This document shows, one piece after another, positions 57,961 through 64,000 of a DNA stretch of 64,000 nucleotides. The notes beneath the pieces were generated by a model. It was not told the DNA's origin, searched no databases, and saw nothing but the letters and a program-made list of their open reading frames with translations. The stretch is taken from NCBI GenBank assembly GCA_913020045.1, contig CAJWBE010000008.1, forward strand, positions 1 to 64,000, in the 5' to 3' direction. Source of the DNA: an uncultured Oleiphilus sp. Lineage in GTDB: Bacteria > Pseudomonadota > Gammaproteobacteria > Pseudomonadales > Oleiphilaceae. The position numbers were made by a program, and so were the translations under genes. The number at the start of each line of letters is the position of its first letter. Position 1 is the stretch's first letter.

Positions 57961-58224
57961 TCAAGCAGTCACAAAGCGCAAGCCGATACCGGCTGGCTCT
58001 ATTCTTACAATTTCCATTTTGACAACAGGCGCTTCTACCGGCATGCCTTGCACCTGTCCAGTGAGGACGGTTCCGATTGGCGGCATTTCAAGATCTTCAG
58101 TCAGCAAAAAAATACCTCCCTCTGAAATATCTCGCGTGTTCACTAAGATTTCACCAATCGCAGGATGCATTACTTTGACCTGACACTTCATCGGCGTTCG
58201 GGAGTGATTGCGACTATCGGACAT
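57961..58224 (-). CDS. PilZ domain protein
   Basis: Single-domain protein of 87 residues with both cyclic-di-GMP binding elements of PilZ: RxxxR (Arg5-Arg9, RNHSR) and D/NxSxxG (DISEGG, 32-37). It is probably a small c-di-GMP receptor. No diguanylate cyclase lies nearby. Its ATG is overlapped by the 3' end of a small repeat-encoding ORF (58214-58306), suggesting translational coupling. No separate strong ribosome site is evident. Confidence 0.9.
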   Translation of the reverse strand: MSDSRNHSRTPMKCQVKVMHPAIGEILVNTRDISEGGIFLLTEDLEMPPIGTVLTGQVQGMPVEAPVVKMEIVRIEPAGIGLRFVTA

Positions 58225-58306
58225 AGCACTGACGCTCTAGCATAGAGTACTGCCGCTCTGACAAGGTGTGCTGACGTTCTAACATAGTAAGGGCGCTTCC
58301 TGCCAT
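58214..58306 (-). CDS. possible 30-residue heptad-repeat leader ORF upstream of pilZ
   Basis: An ATG frame of 30 codons (or 23 from the internal ATG at 58285, which has AGGAA 11 nt upstream) encoding three near-repeats of seven residues: TMLERQH, TLSERQY, SMLERQC, then YVR and stop. The stop lies 11 nt inside pilZ, in another frame. The DNA shows matching 21-bp tandem units at 58229-58291. It could be a real leader peptide controlling pilZ or a by-product of a DNA repeat. Confidence 0.4.
   Translation of the reverse strand: MAGSALTMLERQHTLSERQYSMLERQCYVR
58229..58291. repeat. three tandem degenerate 21-bp repeats
   Basis: Units begin CTGACGCTCTAG, CTGCCGCTCTGA and CTGACGTTCTAA at 58229, 58250 and 58271, contiguous, with about two thirds identity between units. 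The 21-bp period equals two helical turns and also seven codons. The array lies immediately upstream of pilZ. The rest of the 219-bp gap to the START gene shows only a small AGTGCC/GGCACT hairpin (58335-58351). Confidence 0.75.
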
Positions 58307-58443
58307 TTATTGTGCGTTCATCATTTCAATGGTGAGTGCCAGGAAGGCACTTCTGAAGCCTCTATTATTCATATTTCAAGAAAACTTGCCTTAAAATTTT
58401 AGTAAGGTGGCTTACAACAAGCGAAGTACTCTATTTGAATCCG

Positions 58444-59139
58444 TTATTCCACAGTTTGCTGCAATGATGGCGACGCTGCGGATAGTTCAGTAATAAAGTT
58501 GAGTTCGTCTAGCGTCACAGACGACGGGGTCCCGACTCTAGCAGCTAAGTTACGGAGCGTATTCAAGGGCTGGTCTACAACAAAGCTATTCGCTAGCCAT
58601 GCTGGCAGTGCACCGCCTGGGTCAGCATGCGTTTCATACTCGATATAAACATAGCCGTTTGACAGCGGCGTTAAGCGCCAAAATCCATTCAGCTCGGTGA
58701 CACGGACACATTCATCGCCTGTCGTATCCCCTTCCACCATGGCAGTAAACGACATCAAGACGACTTTCGTTTGTGGCTCCTGCTCTATTTTAGAGTGCAA
58801 TAAGTAGTCCCGATTACTCACTGGCCATGGCGCATGCGCTTCTTGATAAACAATAAACTCGTTGCCATCGAGACGTGACACTAGCTCACTCTTGCTGCAG
58901 TCATGTAACCAATCATCCATCGACTCAGCGTCCATCAAATGAGCGGCCAATGATTTGAGCGACGTCTGTAAGGTCATGTCTCCACGAAAGGCTTTAAAAG
59001 AAGACCCAGGAATTTCTTGGGTATAAACCTTGATACCATCGCTCTCTACTTCTAAGTCCCAAGCAAAGCTCGATGTGGCTAACAGCCATGAAAAAAAGAA
59101 AACACTGCAGGCAAACGAAAATCGCGTCATAGTTGGCAC
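58444..59139 (-). CDS. secreted START-domain protein
   Basis: Protein of 231 residues: signal peptide (SVFFFSWLLATSSFA), then a START lipid-binding fold (WDLEVESDGIKVYTQEIPGSSFKAFRGDMT, WPVSNRDYLLHSKIEQ, GFWRLTPLSNGYVYIEYETHADPGG). It would bind a hydrophobic ligand in the periplasm; the ligand is unknown. ATG 59130 is an equal start. It lies on the same strand as, but 131 nt after, the histidine kinase gene. Confidence 0.85.
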   Translation of the reverse strand: MPTMTRFSFACSVFFFSWLLATSSFAWDLEVESDGIKVYTQEIPGSSFKAFRGDMTLQTSLKSLAAHLMDAESMDDWLHDCSKSELVSRLDGNEFIVYQEAHAPWPVSNRDYLLHSKIEQEPQTKVVLMSFTAMVEGDTTGDECVRVTELNGFWRLTPLSNGYVYIEYETHADPGGALPAWLANSFVVDQPLNTLRNLAARVGTPSSVTLDELNFITELSAASPSLQQTVE

Positions 59140-59270
59140 TCATCAATATACGGAAAAACGGCATCATAACGGCTGTGCCATTTAGTATTTTGACTTATAT
59201 CAAGTGCCGATCAGCAGCCCACATTGGCCAAAGCTCATTCCCCAAAAACACTTGGCAAATAAGATAACGC

Positions 59271-60770
59271 TCAAGCGCCAGTTAAATCATAGCGCGGCAA
59301 TAAGAAAGTAAATGCGGCGCCTTGTGCTCGATCAGACTCCACTTCAATCACAGAGTCATGCAACGATAGAATCCGCTCAACAATCGTCAACCCAAGTCCG
59401 GCGCCAATATGAGCATCCAACGGTGAATCATTAACCGCTCGCCGAAAGCGTTTAAACACATGCGGCAATGCGTCAGCGGCTATACCAACACCTGTATCAG
59501 ACACTTGCACAGACACTTCTTCTCCTTGGATATTCAAGGAAATAACAACGCGCCCATTTGCCGGCGTATGCCGAATAGCATTATCGATCAGGTTCTGAAA
59601 TACACGCTCAATCAATGCAATATCAGCCTTAACCTCGATAGTATGTAGCGGCGCGTCCACCTCTAAACTCACATTGTTGTCGGTTGCCAAAATCTCGTAG
59701 CCTTGCTTCACGTCGTATAGTAATTCAGTGAGTGAAAACACCTCAAACTCGGGTTCAACACGCCCCGCATCCAATTTCGACAATTCAAACAACTGACTAA
59801 TTAACCCACCCAATTTTTCGCTGTGTCGATGCGCCACCAACAAGCAGGTTCGCTGTTCTTCAACCGACATAGACTCTTGCTTTAAAAGGAGCGTTTCTAA
59901 ATACCCTTGCATCGCCGCCAAGGGCGTTCTTAAATCATGAGAAATATTGGATACAAGCTCTCGGCGCAAATTATCCGCCTCATTAAGCTGATCAAACTGT
60001 TCCTGAAGACGCCCCTTCATAAGCTCGAAGGCGGACTCCAACGCGGCAACTTCATCCTGCCACTCAGGGCGCTCATCAGATTGTTTGAAGTTAGCATCGC
60101 GATACGATCGCACCCGCTCTGATAGACGTTTCAATGGCAAGGTAAAACGGCGAAAAGACAAAAACATGCCGAGCACAACGAACAGCGATAGCGCGATAGC
60201 GCCCCCTGTCATTAGACGCGCGATATGACTGCCACTCACTTGCTCAGCAATCGTATCCGCCTCATGACTGGCCAGTACCACATACAAGTAACCAAACGGC
60301 TTTTCAGCAACAGTCACGGCTGCCGCCGAGAAGATACTTGTCTGCCCGACATGCCGCGGATTACTGCCCAGTATCGGCCCACGAGCGCCGTTAATAAATT
60401 TTTGGATCGGCACAATATCAACACTCGCGCTGTCGATACTGGCCTCGGGCAACGCATGCCCTAATAGCTCGCCACGAAGGTCTAACAAGTAAACCTCAAC
60501 GCTAGGATTGATCATCATTGTATTCATGGCGATTGACTTAAGAACCTTTCGATCCACCTCGCCAGATAAAGGGTTTACGAGAGGCCCCGGCAAATGTTCC
60601 AACACATACTGCGCCAAATTTTGATGCAACTGCTGGGTGACTTCTTGGTGGTAGCGCTTACCACTCCATAGCGTTAACGAGGAAAAACCCAGCGCCAAAA
60701 CAGCCACGAGTATGGTGAGCACTAAGGTAATTGAGGTGTAGCGAGGGAGACGGTTAATTAAGCGTGTCAT
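59271..60770 (-). CDS. sensor histidine kinase
   Basis: Membrane sensor of 499 residues: TM1 at about 14-34, a periplasmic domain of about 150 residues, TM2 at 185-206, HAMP 207-260, then HisKA with the phosphorylated His278 (SNISHDLRTPL) and an ATPase domain (FQNLIDNAIRHTP, VSDTGVGIAADALPHVFKRF, GAGLGLTIVERIL). Its partner regulator lies 24 nt upstream. The periplasmic domain is not one I recognise. It probably belongs with the two spondin-domain genes upstream. Confidence 0.93.
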   Translation of the reverse strand: MTRLINRLPRYTSITLVLTILVAVLALGFSSLTLWSGKRYHQEVTQQLHQNLAQYVLEHLPGPLVNPLSGEVDRKVLKSIAMNTMMINPSVEVYLLDLRGELLGHALPEASIDSASVDIVPIQKFINGARGPILGSNPRHVGQTSIFSAAAVTVAEKPFGYLYVVLASHEADTIAEQVSGSHIARLMTGGAIALSLFVVLGMFLSFRRFTLPLKRLSERVRSYRDANFKQSDERPEWQDEVAALESAFELMKGRLQEQFDQLNEADNLRRELVSNISHDLRTPLAAMQGYLETLLLKQESMSVEEQRTCLLVAHRHSEKLGGLISQLFELSKLDAGRVEPEFEVFSLTELLYDVKQGYEILATDNNVSLEVDAPLHTIEVKADIALIERVFQNLIDNAIRHTPANGRVVISLNIQGEEVSVQVSDTGVGIAADALPHVFKRFRRAVNDSPLDAHIGAGLGLTIVERILSLHDSVIEVESDRAQGAAFTFLLPRYDLTGA

Positions 60771-60794
60771 GTTAGTCCTGTATCAAAAGCCTGA

Positions 60795-61520
60795 TTATGC
60801 CGCTTCGAAACGGTAGCCCACGCCCCATATCGTCTGGATAAAGTTTGGGTGCGAGGAGTCTAGCTCTAGCTTGCCTCGCAGCCGATTGATATGCGAATTG
60901 ACCGTATGTTCGTAGCCTTCATGACCATATCCCCACACTTTGTCGAGTAGCTCTGCGCGATTGAAAACAACACCGGGAGCGGATGCAAAAAACCACAACA
61001 GTTCGAATTCTTTTGCCGTGAGGTCAAGCACTGAGTCGAAGAGGGTGACATAACGACTCTTTCTATTCAGTTTTAAACCGCTAACAGCAATCTGCTCTGG
61101 TTCAGTGTCTGTGACTAATGACTGCTGCGAACGCCTAACGAGCGCTTTCACTCGCGCTTTAAGCTCTGGAATGCTAAAGGGTTTAGCAAGGTAATCGTCA
61201 GCGCCAAGCTCCAAACCTAACACTCGGTCTAGCTCTGAATCGCGAGACGTTAGCATCAAAATAGGGATAAAGTTCGCTTGAGCCCGAATGGCCCGACAAA
61301 TATCTAGGCCGTTCATACCGGGCAGCTGCAAGTCTAGAATAATCGCATCCCAGTTTTCGCTCAGGGCCTTACTTAAGGCCGAGCGACCATCACTCTCAAC
61401 TGACACCGTGGCGTCTAGGTCGCTCAAATGCATAGCCACTAAACTAGCGATATCGGACTCATCTTCCACCACCAGAAAGCGTTTTTGCTGCGCCAGATTA
61501 TTATTCGTTATTGCGTCCAC
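60795..61520 (-). CDS. OmpR-family response regulator
   Basis: Regulator of 241 residues: a receiver domain with phosphorylated Asp63 (IILDLQLPGMNG), acidic pair (VVEDES) and Lys in DDYLAKPF, then an OmpR winged helix (LTAKEFELLWFFASAPGVVFNRAELLDKVWG, RLRGKLE). The long frame from 61628 has a poor N-terminus; GTG 61520 with AGGAGC 6 nt upstream gives a normal start. It forms a pair with the kinase downstream. Confidence 0.93.
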   Translation of the reverse strand: MDAITNNNLAQQKRFLVVEDESDIASLVAMHLSDLDATVSVESDGRSALSKALSENWDAIILDLQLPGMNGLDICRAIRAQANFIPILMLTSRDSELDRVLGLELGADDYLAKPFSIPELKARVKALVRRSQQSLVTDTEPEQIAVSGLKLNRKSRYVTLFDSVLDLTAKEFELLWFFASAPGVVFNRAELLDKVWGYGHEGYEHTVNSHINRLRGKLELDSSHPNFIQTIWGVGYRFEAA

Positions 61521-61632
61521 GTTAAGCTCCTGATGGCTCTCTATCGCTAAGGTCAGCGGTTCACGAGCCCACCACCCAAACTTATAAAAAGGCGATAACA
61601 GAAACTTAAGGGACGCTAGTATCAACAAGACA

Positions 61633-62364
61633 TCAATCCACTCTTACAACCGACACTAGAACAGAAGGGTGATCCCAGCGATCAGCTTGCGTTAACACCG
61701 AGGTGCTCAAACCATCGTCTTGGGTGACAACCCCTGCATGCACAGAAATCTCGTCACGGATATCATCACGAGTAGCATTGAACCCTTCTCGTGCGCCACC
61801 GGCTGCAGCCGGACCCGGTATCGTATCAGCCGTCTCAGTGTTTGCTTCAGTCCCTGCGTCATAGCTCAGCGCATAAAAGGTCTGCGTTTCGTTAACCGCC
61901 ATTGAGGCAAGGCTTTGGCTATTCACCGCAACCACTGCATCATTGGTATTGACGAGCATAGACAGCACACTCAACGATAAAGTTCCCAACGCATTATCAT
62001 CAGCGCTTAATTCAAACAACTCACTCCCTCCAGGGGCAATGGCTCCGGCACCGCCGACTTCGGTTAAGACCTGGTCGCTGCTGGCCAAGCTGGCCAATAA
62101 AGCACTGTTATCGCCGCCCTCTGCGAGCTCTTCTAGCGCTACACTCGCTGACGCACCGGTTTCAAATGCTTGATAGCTATCTTGATGCAACGCTACTACT
62201 GCGGGAGACATGGGCTGGTTCGCACTCAGGTTAGTAACCGTTATCTCAAACACCAAATCTGTATCGACAGACACAACGGGGTCATCACTACTGCTGCTAC
62301 AAGCACTCAGGGCAAAACCTATACCGACAACACTTGCGAGCCTAAATAATCGTTTTGTATTCAT
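61633..62364 (-). CDS. spondin-domain lipoprotein
   Basis: Protein of 243 residues with a lipobox (GFALSACSS), a Ser/Asp linker and a Spondin_N-like domain (FEITVTNLSANQPMSPAVVALHQDSYQAFETGASAS, ELAEGGDNSALLASL, FYALSYDAGTEANTE). Spondin_N is best known from animal matrix proteins, but bacterial members exist as secreted proteins of unknown role. It is a paralogue of the next gene upstream, with about 15 nt between them, so it arose by duplication. It precedes the two-component genes. Confidence 0.82.
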   Translation of the reverse strand: MNTKRLFRLASVVGIGFALSACSSSSDDPVVSVDTDLVFEITVTNLSANQPMSPAVVALHQDSYQAFETGASASVALEELAEGGDNSALLASLASSDQVLTEVGGAGAIAPGGSELFELSADDNALGTLSLSVLSMLVNTNDAVVAVNSQSLASMAVNETQTFYALSYDAGTEANTETADTIPGPAAAGGAREGFNATRDDIRDEISVHAGVVTQDDGLSTSVLTQADRWDHPSVLVSVVRVD

Positions 62365-62379
62365 TATCAAAACTCCCGG

Positions 62380-63102
62380 CTAGTTAACGGTTAATGTGAT
62401 TTTTGCTACCGGGTTTAACCAACGGTGCAATGTACTGTCGATGTCTGACTCGCCACCCACGGCGTTAGTATCACCCAGCACGCCACGGTGAATATGAATA
62501 AATCCTTCGGCGCTTGCGCCAATGCCGGTTCCACCAGAACCTAATGTCGCAGCAACTGGCCCGGGTGCAGGAAACCCTGCTTCGCCTGGCGTGCCGCTGC
62601 CAATCATTTCATCATTGGCTTCCGTGCCCGCGTCATAAGCCTTAGCGTAATAAACATAGGTACCTGCATCGGTAGGAATTTCAATCGAATTCAACGCAAC
62701 AAAACCGTCGTTAGTCGGCAGTACCATACCTGCAACACTTAACAGCACATTAGCCGTTCCATCTGTATTTAGGGTTGCTGTGGCGGAATCACCGGCGACT
62801 AACAAGCCCGCTGCTGGGTTATTGTCTTGGGTAGCGCCAATGCTGGTGAGTAAGGTCTCTGCACCCGAGATATCGCCACCCTCTGCAATAGATTGAATCT
62901 CAGACGAGGCAGCTGCACCCAAATCAAACAAGCTTGTGCCTGCAGGGTGGGCCGCAACGACAAGCGGCGTAAAAAAGGTAGACCGAGTTAAGTTTTCAAT
63001 TTCGACCGTTAAATCAGCTGCCGACGCAACGCTCGCAAATGGTGCTGAGAATAGAGCAGCGCTCAGTCCGACGCTGAAACCTAGTTGTTTTATTTTCATC
63101 AT
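62380..63102 (-). CDS. secreted spondin-domain protein
   Basis: Protein of 240 residues with a normal signal peptide (GLSAALFSAPFASVASA) and a Spondin_N-like domain (LTVEIENLTRSTFFTPLVVAAHPAGTSLFDLGAAAS, SIAEGGDISGAETLL, YYAKAYDAGTEANDEM, FIHIHRGVLGD). It shares the EGGD and YDAGTEAN blocks with its lipoprotein paralogue downstream. It heads a probable four-gene unit: spondin, spondin lipoprotein, response regulator, histidine kinase. Confidence 0.83.
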   Translation of the reverse strand: MMKIKQLGFSVGLSAALFSAPFASVASAADLTVEIENLTRSTFFTPLVVAAHPAGTSLFDLGAAASSEIQSIAEGGDISGAETLLTSIGATQDNNPAAGLLVAGDSATATLNTDGTANVLLSVAGMVLPTNDGFVALNSIEIPTDAGTYVYYAKAYDAGTEANDEMIGSGTPGEAGFPAPGPVAATLGSGGTGIGASAEGFIHIHRGVLGDTNAVGGESDIDSTLHRWLNPVAKITLTVN

Positions 63103-63189
63103 GATTATCTCCTCTGTTTAAAGTGGAGACAGTGTCCAACAAGGCGGGGACTCAATTCCTCACGAAAGTATCACAAGAGCATAACGTTT

Positions 63190-63225
63190 CTAGTCGGGCT
63201 AATGACTAGGGCAAATAAGAGCCCT
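63190..63225. promoter_or_regulatory. nested inverted repeats upstream of the spondin operon
   Basis: CTAGTC/GACTAG (63190-63209, 8-nt spacer) runs into AGGGC/GCCCT (63208-63225). They lie in the 187-bp gap between dnaE2 and the spondin gene and could be an operator for the operon or a weak end-of-transcript structure for dnaE2. Confidence 0.35.
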
Positions 63226-63289
63226 TAGTCAGGTCATTCAGTCGCTCCGATGGCGCGACAGAAACGCCGTTGAGAGTTAGAGGGAACAA

Positions 63290-64000
63290 TCAGTGAAAAT
63301 CTCTCGAGCGAGCATCAAGCTTATTCATCAAGTGCGTTTTATCGCTCAAACGCCCGGCAATCACGTGTATCACCTCTCCTTCCTTTTCGAGAATACCGGT
63401 AACCTCTAAGATTTTAGACGTCAAATACGCTTGCTTTTGTGCACGAGCTGTCGCCTGCCAAACCACCACATTAATGTTGCCGGTGTCATCCTCCAAAGTA
63501 AAAAAAGTAACACCCGCAGCCGTCCCAGGACTTTGCTTTCCGGTCACGACACCCGTCACCGTGACGATGGATTTATGCGTTTTCTCCATAAGCTCTATTG
63601 CCGCTGTAAATGGCCCGAGTACACCGGCATCGCGTAGAAGGCGTACCGGATGATGGGAGAGTGAAAGCCCCGTCGCCGCGTAGTCTTCCTGCAAATCATC
63701 CCAGTCGTCAGGTAAAGGGAGTTGGGTCGTTGAAAGTGGGCGCAATGATTTCGGTTTTTCTTCGTTTATATGCTGTTCAAAAAGTGGCAAGCGATGAGCG
63801 TCGTTTAGCATATCCCAGCGAGCTTGATAGCGATTACCCGACAGACAGGCAAACGCGTTTGCACTCGCTAACGCTTCTAAATCACGACGATCCAAGCCAA
63901 CACCTTGAACCTGAGTCATCGTCGTAAAGCCGTCCTCTGGGCGCGCCTCTAACAACCGTGCGATTCCCTTACTAGATAACCCGCGCACCAAACGAAAACC
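63290..64000 (-). CDS. dnaE2: error-prone DNA polymerase DnaE2, C-terminal part
   Basis: Only the last 236 residues lie in the window; the frame is open to the right edge (GFRLVRGLSSKGIARLLEA). Seen are the helix-hairpin-helix part (FTTMTQVQGVGLDRRDLEALASANAF), the DYAATGLSLSHHPVRLLR junction and an OB-fold (VTVTGVVTGKQSPGTAAGVTFFTLEDDTGNINVVVW). DnaE2 (ImuC) carries out damage-induced translesion synthesis with ImuA and ImuB, expected further right. Confidence 0.9.
   Translation of the reverse strand, partial: GFRLVRGLSSKGIARLLEARPEDGFTTMTQVQGVGLDRRDLEALASANAFACLSGNRYQARWDMLNDAHRLPLFEQHINEEKPKSLRPLSTTQLPLPDDWDDLQEDYAATGLSLSHHPVRLLRDAGVLGPFTAAIELMEKTHKSIVTVTGVVTGKQSPGTAAGVTFFTLEDDTGNINVVVWQATARAQKQAYLTSKILEVTGILEKEGEVIHVIAGRLSDKTHLMNKLDARSRDFH

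Overview
The window looks like a chromosomal segment from a free-living, probably marine, gammaproteobacterium. Its gene order repeatedly matches Pseudomonas: dsbB-rsd/algQ; rpe-gph-trpE with trpG-trpD-trpC; pyrE/crc/rph/yicC/gmk/rpoZ/spoT/ridA/oxyR/recG; ksgA-pdxA-surA-lptD with divergent amgK-murU; and a DUF2782 gene beside polA. Base composition is moderate by eye, lower than in P. aeruginosa. I would place it in Pseudomonadales/Cellvibrionales-like lineages, but this rests on synteny and protein character only. I see no tRNA, rRNA, complete mobile element or CRISPR array, and no clear pseudogene.

Layout. 1-7 kb: a small unknown protein, a VOC-fold protein, Rep helicase, Tex and glutathione-synthesis gshA. 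7-15.8 kb: ribosome modulation factor after a 480-bp gene-free leader, a secreted FliL-like protein, dsbB, rsd, a beta-propeller lipoprotein, a stand-alone integrase core-binding domain, acyl-CoA-binding protein, a hotdog protein, a MocR-type regulator divergent from a DUF1127 gene, a rhomboid and a NUDIX protein. 15.8-20.3 kb: a DctPQM TRAP transporter and a zinc-finger membrane protein. 20.8-26.5 kb: trpC-trpD-trpG-trpE-gph-rpe, all on the minus strand. 26.6-30.5 kb: a DUF3530 protein, two methyltransferases and a DUF4124 protein. 30.6-41.6 kb: pyrE to recG (nucleotide metabolism, stringent response, catabolite and peroxide regulators). 41.9-50.7 kb: an HDOD protein, then outer-membrane biogenesis genes and the amgK-murU cell-wall recycling pair. 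50.8-54.3 kb: a MotA/MotB pair, an OmpA-like lipoprotein, a phasin with a histone-like tail and DUF2782. 54.3-64 kb: polA, a beta-barrel-like protein, a PilZ protein preceded by a small repeat-encoding ORF, a START protein, an operon of two spondin-domain secreted proteins with a two-component system, and the 3' end of dnaE2.

The least explained signals are structural. A 22-bp perfect inverted repeat lies between rph and yicC. A 17-bp perfect inverted repeat sits just before the rhomboid gene. A three-unit 21-bp tandem repeat encodes a heptapeptide-repeat micro-ORF overlapping the pilZ start. A (CTTCT)8 microsatellite follows the OmpA-like gene. At the protein level, the OxyR has Cys199 but asparagine at the position of Cys208, an integrase core-binding domain stands alone without a catalytic domain, and two spondin-domain proteins are linked to their own two-component system.

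Many start codons were moved inward from the longest open frame to a start with a Shine-Dalgarno sequence and the expected protein N-terminus; these choices are stated entry by entry.
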